From: Mycobacterium sp. SMC-2
GTDB taxonomy: Bacteria > Actinomycetota > Actinomycetes > Mycobacteriales > Mycobacteriaceae
Assembly (NCBI RefSeq): GCF_025263485.1
Contig: NZ_CP079863.1
Location: forward strand, 124,001-188,000
DNA: 64,000 nt
Direction: 5' to 3'
Shown: positions 15,439 to 24,526 of the stretch, piece by piece
Position numbering within the stretch: the first letter of the stretch is position 1
How the letters are laid out: every line of letters begins with the position of its first letter
The notes under the pieces: generated by a model
Database searches by the model: none
Seen by the model: the letters and a program-made list of their open reading frames with translations, nothing else
What the model was told of the DNA's origin: nothing
Made by a program: the position numbers and the translations under genes

Positions 15439-16440
15439 GTGACAGCCAGCTCGAGCAGCCCGACCTTGACGGATCCCACTGAGCCACCGCTCTCCGCGCC
15501 ACTGACATTGGCTTTCGACTACACCCGTTCGGTCGGCCCCACGCTAAGCAAGTTCTTCACCGCACTGCGTGAGCGCCACGTCCTGGGGGTGCGCGGATCC
15601 GACGGCCGGGTTCACGTACCGCCGGCAGAATACGACCCGGTCACCTACGAGCCGCTGGGCGAGATGGTTCCGGTGTCCAGTGTCGGCACCGTCGTTTCCT
15701 GGGCGTGGCAACCCGAACCGTTGGAAGGCCAGCCGCTGGACCGTCCGTTCGCCTGGGCGCTGATCAAGCTCGACGGTGCGGACACGCCGATGATGCATGC
15801 CGTGGATGTGGGAGCCGCCGGTCCTTCGGCCATCAAGACCGGCTCGCGGGTGCACGTGCACTGGGCCGACGAGCCGGTGGGCGCCATCACCGACATCGCC
15901 TACTTCGAGCTCGGCGAAAAAGCCGAACCCGTGCCCGAACAGGCGGCGGGCGAACAGGATCCGGTGACCATGATCGTCACACCGATCTCGCTGACGATCC
16001 AGCACACCGCCTCGCACGAGGAGAGCGCCTACCTGCGCGCCATCGCCCAGGGCAAGCTGCTGGGCGCGCGCACCGGCGCGGAAGGGAAGGTCTACTTCCC
16101 GCCGCACGGCGCAGACCCGGCCACCGGCCAGCCGACCACCGAGTTCGTCGAGCTGCCCGACAAGGGCACCGTCACGACGTTCGCGATCATCAACATCCCG
16201 TTCCAGGGGCAGCGCATCAAACCGCCCTACGTGGCGGCCTACGTGCTGCTCGACGGGGCCGACATCCCCTTTCTGCATCTGGTCGCCGACGTCGACGCGC
16301 ACGAGGTGCGGATGGGCATGCGCGTCGAGGCGGTGTGGAAACCCCGCGAGGAGTGGGGCTTTGGCATCGACAACATCGAGTACTTCCGGCCGACGGGGGA
16401 ACCCGACGCCGACTACGACACCTACAAGCACCACCTGTAA
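15439..16440 (+). CDS. Tandem DUF35 (OB-fold) protein, probable Ltp3/Ltp4 partner (Rv3521 equivalent)
   Basis: 333 residues made of two DUF35-like halves (about 15-165 and 190-330). Each begins with an arginine- or alanine-rich helix followed by LGVRGSDGRVHVPP or LGARTGAEGKVYFPP, then an OB-like beta region. Neither half has the CxxC zinc-ribbon cysteines of classical DUF35 proteins. DUF35 proteins act as obligate partners of thiolase-like SCP2 enzymes, and ltp4 and ltp3 follow directly, so a complex is inferred. GTG at 15439 is chosen because the longer frame from 15400 would translate through the KstR operator. Confidence 0.75.
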   Translation: MTASSSSPTLTDPTEPPLSAPLTLAFDYTRSVGPTLSKFFTALRERHVLGVRGSDGRVHVPPAEYDPVTYEPLGEMVPVSSVGTVVSWAWQPEPLEGQPLDRPFAWALIKLDGADTPMMHAVDVGAAGPSAIKTGSRVHVHWADEPVGAITDIAYFELGEKAEPVPEQAAGEQDPVTMIVTPISLTIQHTASHEESAYLRAIAQGKLLGARTGAEGKVYFPPHGADPATGQPTTEFVELPDKGTVTTFAIINIPFQGQRIKPPYVAAYVLLDGADIPFLHLVADVDAHEVRMGMRVEAVWKPREEWGFGIDNIEYFRPTGEPDADYDTYKHHL

Positions 16441-16455
16441 AGGGCTTACCTATCA

Positions 16456-17520
16456 ATGAGCGCTCGCAACGTTGCGGTCGTCGGCTTCGCCCACGCCCCA
16501 CACGTACGCCGCACCGACGGCACCACCAACGGCGTCGAGATGCTGATGCCGTGTTTCGCCGAACTCTACAAGGAGCTCGGGATCACCAAGGCCGACATCG
16601 GCTTCTGGTGCTCGGGATCGTCCGATTACCTTGCCGGCCGGGCCTTCTCGTTCATCTCGGCGATCGACTCGATCGGCGCCGTACCGCCGATCAACGAATC
16701 ACACGTCGAGATGGACGCGGCGTGGGCCCTTTACGAGGCCTACATCAAGATCCTGACCGGCGAGGTCGACACCGCACTGGTGTACGGGTTCGGCAAGTCC
16801 TCGGCCGGGATCCTGCGCCAGATCTTGTCGCGGCAGACCGACCCCTACACCGTCGCGCCGTTATGGCCGGACTCGGTGTCGATGGCGGCGCTGCAAGCCC
16901 GCATGGGGCTCGACACCGGTAAGTGGACCGAAGAGCACATGGCGCGCGTCGCGTTCGACTCCTTTGCCAATGCCCGCCGGGTGGACTCCGTGGAACCGGC
17001 GATCAGCGTCGCGGAATTGCTCGAAAGGCCGTTCTACGCCGAGCCGCTGCGGCGCCATGACATCGCGCCCATCACCGACGGCGCCGCCGCCATCGTGCTC
17101 GCGGCGGACGGCCGGGCGCGCGAGCTGCGCGAAAACCCGGCCTGGATCACGGGAATCGAGCACCGCATCGAAACCCCGTCCCTGGGCGCGCGCGACCTCA
17201 CCGAGTCCGAGTCGACCAGGGTGGCGGCCCAAGTCGCCACGGGTGGAAAGACCGGCAACCTCGACGTGGCCGAGATTTGCGCGCCCTTCACCCACCAGCA
17301 CTTGATCATCGAGGAAGCCATCCGGATACCCGGGCCGACCAAAGTCAATCCGTCCGGCGGCGCGCTCGCCGCCAACCCCATGTTCTCAGCCGGCCTCGAG
17401 CGCATCGGCTTTGCGGCGCAACACATCTGGAACGGGTCGGCCGAACGGGTACTCGCGCACGCCACCAGCGGGCCCGCGTTGCAACAGAACCTGGTCGCGG
17501 TCATGGAAGGAAAGAACTGA
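16456..17520 (+). CDS. ltp4: Thiolase-like SCP2-type protein Ltp4
   Basis: 354 residues, the same length as M. tuberculosis Ltp4 (Rv3522). Thiolase fold landmarks: ITDGAAAIVLAADG, CAPFTHQHLIIEEA and the C-terminal KVNPSGGALAANPM. At the place where thiolases carry the nucleophilic Cys the sequence reads HVEMDAAWALYEA, with no Cys. This resembles the SCP2-thiolase-like lyases, which cleave by retro-aldol chemistry, rather than a true thiolase. The stop overlaps the ltp3 start (TGATG). Confidence 0.85.
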   Translation: MSARNVAVVGFAHAPHVRRTDGTTNGVEMLMPCFAELYKELGITKADIGFWCSGSSDYLAGRAFSFISAIDSIGAVPPINESHVEMDAAWALYEAYIKILTGEVDTALVYGFGKSSAGILRQILSRQTDPYTVAPLWPDSVSMAALQARMGLDTGKWTEEHMARVAFDSFANARRVDSVEPAISVAELLERPFYAEPLRRHDIAPITDGAAAIVLAADGRARELRENPAWITGIEHRIETPSLGARDLTESESTRVAAQVATGGKTGNLDVAEICAPFTHQHLIIEEAIRIPGPTKVNPSGGALAANPMFSAGLERIGFAAQHIWNGSAERVLAHATSGPALQQNLVAVMEGKN

Positions 17521-18719
17521 TGGCCGGTGCAGGTGCGCACCTCGCCGCGGTACTGGGTACCGGGCAAACCAAGTATGTAGCCAAGCGCAAAGACGTTTCG
17601 ATGAACGGCCTGGTGCGCGAGGCGATCGACCGTGCGCTGGAAGATTCCGGTTCGACGTTCGACGACATCGACGCCGTCGTCGTCGGCAAGGCGCCCGACT
17701 TCTTCGAGGGCGTCATGATGCCGGAGCTGTTCATGGCCGACGCGATGGGAGCCACCGGCAAGCCGCTGATCCGGGTGCACACCGCGGGTTCGGTCGGCGG
17801 ATCCACCGCCATCGTGGCCGCCAGCCTGGTGCAGTCCGGGAAGTACCGGCGCGTGCTGGCGATGGCGTGGGAGAAGCAGTCGGAGTCAAACGCCATGTGG
17901 GCGTTGTCGATTCCGGTCCCGTTCATCAAGCCGGTGGGCGCTGGTGCCGGCGGGTACTTCGCCCCGCACGTGCGGTCGTACATCCGCCGCTCCGGCGCAC
18001 CGTTGAACATCGGTGCCATGGTGGCGGTCAAGGACCGGCTCAACGGAGCCCGCAACCCCTTGGCGCACCTGCACCAGCCCGACATCACCCTCGAGAAGGT
18101 GATGCAGTCGCCGATGCTGTGGGACCCCATCCGCTACGACGAGACGTGCCCATCGTCGGACGGCGCCTGCGCGGTGGTGATCGGTAACGAGGAGGCCGCC
18201 GAAGCCCGGTTGGCGCAAGGCAATCCGGTCGCCTGGATTCACGCCACCGCGCTGCGCACCGAGCCGCTGCAGTTCTCCGGCCGCGACCAGGTGAGCCCGC
18301 AGGCCGGACGCGATGCGGCCGCCGCGCTGTGGAAGGCGGCGGGCATCACCAGCCCGATCGACGAGATCGACGTCGCCGAAATCTACGTTCCGTTCTCGTG
18401 GTTCGAGCCGATGTGGTTGGAAAACCTGGGGTTTGCGCCCGAGGGCGAGGGCTGGAAGCTGACCGAAGCCGGCGAAACGGCGATCGGTGGACGGTTGCCG
18501 GTCAACCCGTCGGGCGGTGTGCTTTCGTCGAACCCGATCGGCGCCTCGGGCATGATCCGGTTCGCCGAGGCGGCGATTCAGGTGATGGGCAAGGGCGGGG
18601 ATCACCAGGTTCCGGGCGCGCGCAAGGCGTTGGGGCACGCCTACGGCGGCGGCTCGCAGTACTACTCCATGTGGGTGGTCGGCGCGGAAAAGCCGACGCC
18701 GGAGAAAGTCGGCGCGTGA
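17520..18719 (+). CDS. ltp3: Thiolase-like SCP2-type protein Ltp3
   Basis: 399 residues. Thiolase landmarks are VHTAGSVGGSTAIVAAS near residue 85, SSDGACAVVIGNEEA, and VNPSGGVLSSNPIGASG with GHAYGGGSQYY at the C-terminus. The usual Cys nucleophile is absent (HTAGSVGG where CxSG is expected), as in aldol-lyase members such as Ltp2. Ltp3/Ltp4 act late in side-chain removal, for branched (C24-substituted) sterols in actinobacteria; this is family knowledge, not visible here. The ATG at 17520 shares one base with the ltp4 stop. Confidence 0.85.
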   Translation: MAGAGAHLAAVLGTGQTKYVAKRKDVSMNGLVREAIDRALEDSGSTFDDIDAVVVGKAPDFFEGVMMPELFMADAMGATGKPLIRVHTAGSVGGSTAIVAASLVQSGKYRRVLAMAWEKQSESNAMWALSIPVPFIKPVGAGAGGYFAPHVRSYIRRSGAPLNIGAMVAVKDRLNGARNPLAHLHQPDITLEKVMQSPMLWDPIRYDETCPSSDGACAVVIGNEEAAEARLAQGNPVAWIHATALRTEPLQFSGRDQVSPQAGRDAAAALWKAAGITSPIDEIDVAEIYVPFSWFEPMWLENLGFAPEGEGWKLTEAGETAIGGRLPVNPSGGVLSSNPIGASGMIRFAEAAIQVMGKGGDHQVPGARKALGHAYGGGSQYYSMWVVGAEKPTPEKVGA

Positions 18720-19123
18720 GCGAGCATCCCGCGCACGAGGCCGGCCGGCGCTCGCGCGAGGCGGTCATCGCCAGGGACAAAGAAGCGTGGCTGGCGGTGT
18801 TCGCCGACGACGCCATCGTCGAGGACCCGATCGGGCCGTCGGCCTTCGACCCGGAAGGCAAGGGGCACCGGGGCCGCGACGCGATCTCGGCCTTCTGGGA
18901 CAAGGCCATTGCCCCCACCACCAGGATCGAGTTCGTGTTCCGCGACACCTACCAATGCGGCAACGAGGAAGCCAACGTCGGGCACATCCTCATCACCCAT
19001 GGCGACTACCAGGTGACCGCGGAGGGCGTCTTCACGTACAAGGCCGACGACGAGGGCAAGCTGATCGCGCTGCGCGCCTATTGGGAGATGGACCGCGCGG
19101 CCGCCTCGGCCCGGAAGGTCTAA
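18716..19123 (+). CDS. NTF2/SnoaL-like protein
   Basis: 135 residues with the NTF2-like cone-fold pattern: a helix (SREAVIARDKEAWLAVFADD), VEDPIGPSAFDPEGKGHRG, then beta strands TRIEFVFRDTYQ and GVFTYKADDEG. Ketosteroid isomerases and polyketide cyclases share this fold, so an isomerase or binding role on a sterol-CoA is plausible but unproven. GTG at 18716 overlaps the ltp3 stop (GTGA), placing it in the same operon. The end overlaps the convergent hexapeptide-repeat gene by 4 bases. Confidence 0.7.
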   Translation: MSEHPAHEAGRRSREAVIARDKEAWLAVFADDAIVEDPIGPSAFDPEGKGHRGRDAISAFWDKAIAPTTRIEFVFRDTYQCGNEEANVGHILITHGDYQVTAEGVFTYKADDEGKLIALRAYWEMDRAAASARKV

Positions 19124-19644
19124 AGCGGCTCGAGCCCGGCCAGGTGCCGCTGAGCCAGTTCGCGGTAGGCCTGCGGATTCACCTTGACCCACATCTCGGC
19201 GCCCGTTCCGGCGACCGGACCCTTGATCTGGGCGGGCGCGCCCACCGCCAGCATGCCGGCCGGAATCTGGGTGCCGGCCGTCACCAGCGAGTGGGCCGCG
19301 ATCAGGCTGCGCGCGCCGATGACCGCGCCATCGAGGACCGTGGCGTGGTTGGCAATCAGGGCCTCGGATCCGACGTGCACGCCGTGAATGCAGCACAGGT
19401 GCGCCACCGTGGCGCCGGGGCCGATGTCGACCGGGATGCCGGGTGGCGCGTGTAGCACCGACCCGTCCTGCACGTTCGCGCCCTCGCGCACCACGATTGG
19501 CCCGTAATCGCCGCGCAGCACGGTGTTGAACCACACCGACGCACCGGCCTCGACGACAACGTCGCCAATCAGGGTGGCGGTGGGGGCCACGAACGCGGTC
19601 GGATCGACCCGCGGCGCCCGACCCTCGAAAGCAAACAGCGGCAT
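19120..19644 (-). CDS. Gamma-carbonic-anhydrase-like hexapeptide-repeat protein (Rv3525c equivalent)
   Basis: 174 residues, the same as Rv3525c. Left-handed beta-helix repeats run from about residue 14 to 135 (ATLIGDVVVEAGASVWFN, then GARSLIAAHSLVTAG). His residues suited to trimeric zinc sites lie in VAHLCCIHGVHVG and IANHATVLDG. A carbonic anhydrase or CoA-binding role is family-based. Convergent with the NTF2-like gene. Confidence 0.82.
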   Translation of the reverse strand: MPLFAFEGRAPRVDPTAFVAPTATLIGDVVVEAGASVWFNTVLRGDYGPIVVREGANVQDGSVLHAPPGIPVDIGPGATVAHLCCIHGVHVGSEALIANHATVLDGAVIGARSLIAAHSLVTAGTQIPAGMLAVGAPAQIKGPVAGTGAEMWVKVNPQAYRELAQRHLAGLEPL

Positions 19645-19725
19645 CGTCTAGATATACCCCGAGCGCGCATACGCCGTGGGTATCCCGGTCGGACCCGCCG
19701 TCATTGCGCGCCCCCGCCGCAAAAC

Positions 19726-19739
19726 TGTAACGTGTTCTA
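19726..19739. promoter_or_regulatory. KstR-type operator upstream of kshA
   Basis: TGTAACGTGTTCTA fits TnnAACnnGTTnnA. It lies 30 bases before the kshA GTG. Unlike several other sites in the window, the gene has its own Shine-Dalgarno (GGAGG), so the transcript has a short leader. Confidence 0.85.
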
Positions 19740-19769
19740 GTTAGAGGGCTCGTGAGTTGGAGGTGACAG

Positions 19770-20921
19770 GTGAGTACCGACACCAAGGCGGTCGGCATCC
19801 GGGAGATCGATCCCGGCGCATTGCCGACGAGGTACGCCCGGGGCTGGCACTGCCTGGGCGTCGCGAAGGAATTCCAGGACGGTAAGCCGCACTCGGTCGA
19901 GGCGTTCGGCACCAAACTGGTGGTTTTCGCCGACTCACATGGGGACCTGAAGGTTCTGGACGGCTACTGCAGGCACATGGGTGGCGATCTGTCGCAGGGC
20001 ACCATCAAGGGCGACGAGGTGGCCTGCCCGTTCCACGACTGGCGCTGGGGCGGCGATGGGCGCTGCAAGCTGGTGCCGTACGCCAAGCGCACGCCCAAGA
20101 CGGCGCGCACCCGCTCGTGGGCAACCGACGTGCGCGGCGGCCTGCTGTTCGTCTGGCACGACCACGAACAGAATCCGCCCGACCCCGCGGTCCGGATTCC
20201 CGACATCCCGGAAGCCGCCAGCGACGAGTGGACGGAGTGGCGGTGGAACCGCATCCTCATCGAGGGGTCGAACTGCCGCGACATCATCGACAACGTCACC
20301 GACATGGCGCACTTCTTCTACATCCATTTCGGTCTGCCGACGTACTTCAAGAACGTTTTCGAGGGGCACATCGCGTCGCAGTACCTGCACAACGTGGGCC
20401 GGCCCGATGTCAACGACCTGGGCACCTCCTACGGCGAGGCGCACCTTGACTCCGAGGCGTCCTACTTCGGACCGTCGTTCATGATCAACTGGCTGCACAA
20501 CAGCTACGGCGGCTATAAGGCCGAGTCGATCCTGATCAACTGCCACTACCCGGTGACCCAGAACTCGTTCGTGCTGCAGTGGGGCGTCATCGTCGAAAAG
20601 CCCAAGGGCATGGACGAAGAGATGACCGACAAGCTGTCGCGGGTGTTCACCGAAGGCGTCAGCAAGGGCTTCCTGCAGGACGTCGAGATCTGGAAGCACA
20701 AGACCCGCATCGACAATCCGCTGCTGGTCGAGGAGGACGGCGCCGTCTATCAGCTGCGCCGCTGGTATCAGCAGTTCTACGTCGACGTTGCCGACATCCA
20801 GCCGGAGATGGTGGAACGCTTCGAGATCGAGGTGGACACCACGCGGGCCAACGAGTACTGGAATGCCGAGGTCGAAGAGAACCTGAAGGCCAGAGACGAA
20901 ATGCCCGCGGAACAACACTGA
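19770..20921 (+). CDS. kshA: 3-ketosteroid 9-alpha-hydroxylase oxygenase KshA
   Basis: 383 residues. N-terminal Rieske [2Fe-2S] site: CRHMGG (near residue 69) and CPFHDWRW about 18 residues on (C-x-H...C-x-x-H). Mononuclear iron site: NCRDIIDNVTDMAHFFYIHF, with Asp and two His. KshA with the reductase KshB (outside the window) hydroxylates C9 of androsta(di)enedione, which with KstD opens ring B. GTG at 19770 follows GGAGG. Followed 5 bases later by the Rv3527-like gene on the same strand. Confidence 0.95.
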   Translation: MSTDTKAVGIREIDPGALPTRYARGWHCLGVAKEFQDGKPHSVEAFGTKLVVFADSHGDLKVLDGYCRHMGGDLSQGTIKGDEVACPFHDWRWGGDGRCKLVPYAKRTPKTARTRSWATDVRGGLLFVWHDHEQNPPDPAVRIPDIPEAASDEWTEWRWNRILIEGSNCRDIIDNVTDMAHFFYIHFGLPTYFKNVFEGHIASQYLHNVGRPDVNDLGTSYGEAHLDSEASYFGPSFMINWLHNSYGGYKAESILINCHYPVTQNSFVLQWGVIVEKPKGMDEEMTDKLSRVFTEGVSKGFLQDVEIWKHKTRIDNPLLVEEDGAVYQLRRWYQQFYVDVADIQPEMVERFEIEVDTTRANEYWNAEVEENLKARDEMPAEQH

Positions 20922-20926
20922 CTCCC

Positions 20927-21379
20927 ATGAGCCAGGATGAACCGGCGGTACCAGACGTCGACCGGCTCGCGCGGTCGATGCTGATGCTGCACGGTGACCA
21001 CCACGATCACGACGACACGCCCGTGGGCGAGGGTGGCTCGGGATCCTGGTCGAAGTCAAGGGATTTCGCCAACGATCCGCAGCGCGCCGCCGCAGTCGCC
21101 GAGGCCAGCCGCGCCGACCGGGAGCGCTACCTCACTTCGGGCCTGCTGCCGGTGGACTGCCGGTTCTGCCATGTCACGGTCACCGTCCGAAGGCTCGGGC
21201 CGGGACACACCGCGGTGCAGTGGAACACCGAAGCCTGGCAACGGTGTGCGTACTTCACCGAGGTGCGCAACTCCGGTGGCGATACCGCACGCACCCGGTC
21301 GTGTCCCAAGTTGAGCGACAGCATCGAGCATGCGGTCGCGGAGGGTTACCTGGGCGAGCCGGTGCCCGGGGACGACTGA
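20927..21379 (+). CDS. Conserved hypothetical, Rv3527-like
   Basis: 150 residues (Rv3527: 149). Notable features are a His/Asp-rich stretch near the N-terminus (LHGDHHDHDD), a CRFC pair in PVDCRFCHVTVTV, and two further Cys in WQRCAYF and TRSCPKL; four cysteines could hold a metal. No domain is recognised. The 5-base gap after kshA suggests cotranscription. It ends one base from the convergent sulfotransferase-family gene. Confidence 0.7.
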   Translation: MSQDEPAVPDVDRLARSMLMLHGDHHDHDDTPVGEGGSGSWSKSRDFANDPQRAAAVAEASRADRERYLTSGLLPVDCRFCHVTVTVRRLGPGHTAVQWNTEAWQRCAYFTEVRNSGGDTARTRSCPKLSDSIEHAVAEGYLGEPVPGDD

Positions 21380-21380
21380 C

Positions 21381-22526
21381 CTACAGCCCGGCGAAGCGCT
21401 CTTTGACCGTGTCGGCGGTCAGCCCGTAATCGGCCAGCGTGTACCGGTGTTTCGGCGCGCGCTCACCGGACTGGCTGTCGGCGTGCGCCTTTTCCATGGC
21501 CGCCCTCGCCTCGTCGGTCAGCGTCAGATCGAAGTGCCGGTAGATGTCGGCCACCGTGCCGATCGGGTCGGCGATCAGCTCCTTGTAGTCGACGTCGTAG
21601 AACTGGGCCGGCGAGTATTTGGCGCGCGCGGTGTTGAAGCGCTCCAGTCCACGCGACCAGGTATCCATTGCGTCCGCACCGATCTGGGCGCCTTCGAACG
21701 TCGTCGACCATCCCTCGGTGGTGTGCTGCGCGAGCGAGCACATCGACGCCATGATCGTCTCGACCGGGCGGTGGGTTTGAATCACCAGCGCGTCGGGATA
21801 GGTCGCCATCAAAGCGTCCAACGCGAACAGATGGCTGGGATTCTTGAGCACCCAGCGCTTTTCGGCGTCATTGAGCCCGATCAGCTGGAGGTTCTTGCGG
21901 TGCCGCTGATAGGACGGCGCCCAGTCCTGCTCCGAGAGCCAGTGCGCGTAACTCGGGAGGTGTGCCAACGTCTCGTAGGACACCGAATGCAGCGACTGCC
22001 GCAGCAACTGCCAGCATTCCTCGAGTTCGTATGCGGCCATGAAGTGCAGGCCGGTGTAGCCGGGGTTGTCCTGGTGGTGCTGGTTGAATTGCGCGTCAAG
22101 CTGGCGATACATCGGGTTCGAATCCCAGGTTTCGCGCGGTGGACGCGGCTGCGGGAATTCGGCCAGCCACATGTGCAGGCCCTGATGCGCGGGGTCGGCG
22201 CCCAGTAGCCGGTGCAGCGCGGTGGTGCCGGTGCGCACCAGGCCGGTGACGAAGATCGGGCGTTCGATCACGACGTCGGCGTGCTGCGGGTACTGCTTCC
22301 ACGAAGCCTCGGACAGCAGCCGAGCCACCAGCGCACCGCGCAGGAAGAACCGATTCATCTTGCTGCCCAACACCGTAAGGCCGGCTTCACGCCGGTAGGA
22401 GTCCAGCAGCACCTGAAGCGCTTCGAGATAGTTGTCGTCGTTGGTACCGAAGTCGTCGAGCCCGGTCAGCTTGGTGGCCGATGCGTGCAATTCCTCGACG
22501 GTGCCGATATCGGTGCGATCGGACAT
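21381..22526 (-). CDS. Sulfotransferase-family protein (Rv3529c equivalent)
   Basis: 381 residues (Rv3529c: 384). The PAPS 5'-phosphosulfate-binding loop is TGLVRTGTTALHRLL near residue 93, and the 3'-phosphate side is suggested by LVIQTHRPVETIMASMCS. Substrate unknown. The ATG at 22526 shares a base with the upstream SDR's stop (TGATG), so it is the last gene of the Rv3531c-3530c-3529c-like operon controlled by the KstR site at 24449. Confidence 0.82.
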   Translation of the reverse strand: MSDRTDIGTVEELHASATKLTGLDDFGTNDDNYLEALQVLLDSYRREAGLTVLGSKMNRFFLRGALVARLLSEASWKQYPQHADVVIERPIFVTGLVRTGTTALHRLLGADPAHQGLHMWLAEFPQPRPPRETWDSNPMYRQLDAQFNQHHQDNPGYTGLHFMAAYELEECWQLLRQSLHSVSYETLAHLPSYAHWLSEQDWAPSYQRHRKNLQLIGLNDAEKRWVLKNPSHLFALDALMATYPDALVIQTHRPVETIMASMCSLAQHTTEGWSTTFEGAQIGADAMDTWSRGLERFNTARAKYSPAQFYDVDYKELIADPIGTVADIYRHFDLTLTDEARAAMEKAHADSQSGERAPKHRYTLADYGLTADTVKERFAGL

Positions 22527-23308
22527 CAGTGGTGGTACTCCCCGCAGTTGACGTCCAGGGTTTGCCCGGTGATGCCGCTGGACAGGTCGCTGGCCAGGAA
22601 AATGATCGCCGAGGCCACCTCGTCTTCGGTCGGCAAACGCTTCAGATCGGAGTTGGCCGCGGTGGCCGCGTAGATCTGGTCCACCGTGGTGCCGTACTTG
22701 CCCGCCTGATGTTCGAAGTAGGCCTGCAGGGTGTCGCCCCAGATATAGCCGGGGGCAACCGAATTGACGCGGATACCCTTCTCGCCCAACTCGGTGGCCA
22801 GCGACTGCGACATGGACAGGAGCGCCGACTTGGCCATCTTGTAGGCGCCGTATTTGGCCTGCGAATGGCGCAGCACCATGGAGTTGACGTTGACAATCGA
22901 TCCGTGCGACTTTTCCAGCGCGGGTGTGAAAGCCTGGATGAGCCGCAATGCGCCGAGCGCGCTGAGTTCGATCGCGTCGCGGATGTGCTGAAAACTTGTG
23001 CCCGCCAACGGCTTCATGGATGGCACCCGGAAGGCGTTGTTGATCAGCGCGTCGACCTTGCCGTAGGTCGCCATGGTGGTCTCGACGAGGTAGTTGACCT
23101 CGTCGTCGTCGGTGATGTCGGCACGCACCGCCAACGCCTTGTGCCCCGTGTCGTTGACCTGTTTAGCGACGCTTTCCAGCCGCTCCACCGTGCGCGCCGC
23201 CAGCACCAACTCGGCGCCGTCCTGGGAGCACCGGTGCGCCAGGGTGGTGCCGAGCCCCGGCCCGACGCCACTGATGACGACGACCTTTCCGTTGAGCAAG
23301 CCTGACAT
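22526..23308 (-). CDS. Short-chain dehydrogenase (Rv3530c equivalent)
   Basis: 260 residues, the same as Rv3530c. Cofactor loop ISGVGPGLGTTLA near residue 13, NNAFRVPS in place of the classic NNAG, and the catalytic YGAYKMAK (YxxxK) about residue 155. Steroid or hydroxyacyl-CoA oxidoreductase activity is inferred from context. ATG at 23308 is chosen on length; a GTG at 23314 that overlaps the preceding stop (GTGA) is the alternative. Confidence 0.82.
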   Translation of the reverse strand: MSGLLNGKVVVISGVGPGLGTTLAHRCSQDGAELVLAARTVERLESVAKQVNDTGHKALAVRADITDDDEVNYLVETTMATYGKVDALINNAFRVPSMKPLAGTSFQHIRDAIELSALGALRLIQAFTPALEKSHGSIVNVNSMVLRHSQAKYGAYKMAKSALLSMSQSLATELGEKGIRVNSVAPGYIWGDTLQAYFEHQAGKYGTTVDQIYAATAANSDLKRLPTEDEVASAIIFLASDLSSGITGQTLDVNCGEYHH

Positions 23309-23310
23309 CG

Positions 23311-24438
23311 TCACCCCAGCATCCTTGCCGCAATTTGTTGTTGGCGCAGCGCTATTCGCGCCCGCCATTCGTCGTCGGAGATCTTATTGTGCTCGAAGTA
23401 TGGCAACGTGGCCGGGATGGCGTCGAAGTCGACCAGCTGCACGGCGGGGCCATCCGCCTCGGTGAGTTGACGCGACACCCGCTGCCAGCGGAACTGCAAG
23501 AAGCCACGCCGATGGCCCAGCGTCTCCACCCAGTTGGTCACTCCCGGGTTCTGGTCTGCGACGACGATACGCACCTTGCCGTCCGGATCAGCTTGCGCCT
23601 GAGTGTTGTTCAGCGAAGTCTGGTGATTGATGTAGTCCAACGAGATGTACCACAGGCTGCCCAGCTGGAAGCCGAGGTAGGGCGCGTCGGAGACCGGGAT
23701 GGTGATCACCAGCGCCTGATCGGATCGCAGGTCGTAGTGGCCGACCGACGAATACTGGGTCGCCAGGCCGCCCGGCGTCAACCGGGGCGCGACCATGGTG
23801 TTGACGCGAAGATCGAGATAGAACCACTGCGGGAACTGCAGCCAGGTCTTCACCCGGTTGACGAGTTGCTTTCCGGCTGTGGCGTAACGCTTTTCGATGG
23901 TCTCGCGAGTCAGGGGCGGCGGGGCGGTGCCCGCGGTGTCCAGCCGTGAAATGGCGAGCGTGCCGCGCCGCGCCGACCAGTCACCGTAGACCTCGCGGAT
24001 GACCAGCTGCCCGTTACTGGTGGGCCGCACCCGCCACTCGAAGCTGCCGTCGGCAGCGATCTCGAGTTCGCGGTCGTCGAACGCGGCCTGGCTGGCCGGC
24101 ACGTTGTCGTCCGTGTACTCGCCGCCGAGCAGCTGGAAGCTCAGGTCGGTCGTGGTGCCGCGCCGGCCGGTGACGACGTAGTCGTGATTGGCATGCACCC
24201 GGGTGCCGAAGTAGAGGGTGTCGGGATTGTCCAGACCCATCTTGGTGAACGGCCCGGTTCCGGACTGCAGGAAGGGGTGGTCGCGCTCGTAGTCGAAGGC
24301 CAGGTGTATGCAGGCCGAGACGCAGCCCGCCAGGTATTGCAGGCCTTCGAGCAGGTCCGCTTCGGTCTCGATGAAGGGTGCGTCGGCGACCAGTTTCTCG
24401 GCCTCGGCGATCGCTTGGGTAAGGGGATCAGAGAACAC
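23311..24438 (-). CDS. DUF1214-type conserved protein (Rv3531c equivalent)
   Basis: 375 residues, identical in length to Rv3531c. Recognisable from RVHANHDYVVTGRRG, SDAPYLGFQLGSLWYISLDY and the C-terminal PYFEHNKISDDEWRARIAL. DUF1214 proteins have no firm biochemical role that I can state. GTG at 24438 lies exactly 6 bases after TAGCGT (24450-24445), which follows TTGACG (24474-24469) by 18 bases, so the mRNA should be leaderless. The KstR operator sits in the spacer. First gene of a three-gene operon. Confidence 0.78.
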   Translation of the reverse strand: MFSDPLTQAIAEAEKLVADAPFIETEADLLEGLQYLAGCVSACIHLAFDYERDHPFLQSGTGPFTKMGLDNPDTLYFGTRVHANHDYVVTGRRGTTTDLSFQLLGGEYTDDNVPASQAAFDDRELEIAADGSFEWRVRPTSNGQLVIREVYGDWSARRGTLAISRLDTAGTAPPPLTRETIEKRYATAGKQLVNRVKTWLQFPQWFYLDLRVNTMVAPRLTPGGLATQYSSVGHYDLRSDQALVITIPVSDAPYLGFQLGSLWYISLDYINHQTSLNNTQAQADPDGKVRIVVADQNPGVTNWVETLGHRRGFLQFRWQRVSRQLTEADGPAVQLVDFDAIPATLPYFEHNKISDDEWRARIALRQQQIAARMLG

Positions 24439-24448
24439 GCATAGACGC

Positions 24449-24462
24449 TAGAACGTGTTCTA
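24449..24462. promoter_or_regulatory. KstR-type operator inside the Rv3531c-like promoter
   Basis: TAGAACGTGTTCTA fits the consensus fully. On the minus strand it fills the end of the 18-base spacer between TTGACG and TAGCGT; its last TA is the start of the -10. Confidence 0.9.
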
Positions 24463-24526
24463 CTTTTTCGTCAATGGCGAACGTTCTCGCGCCTCGGACG
24501 GGGAGTTCACCGACGAGGCCGACTCA

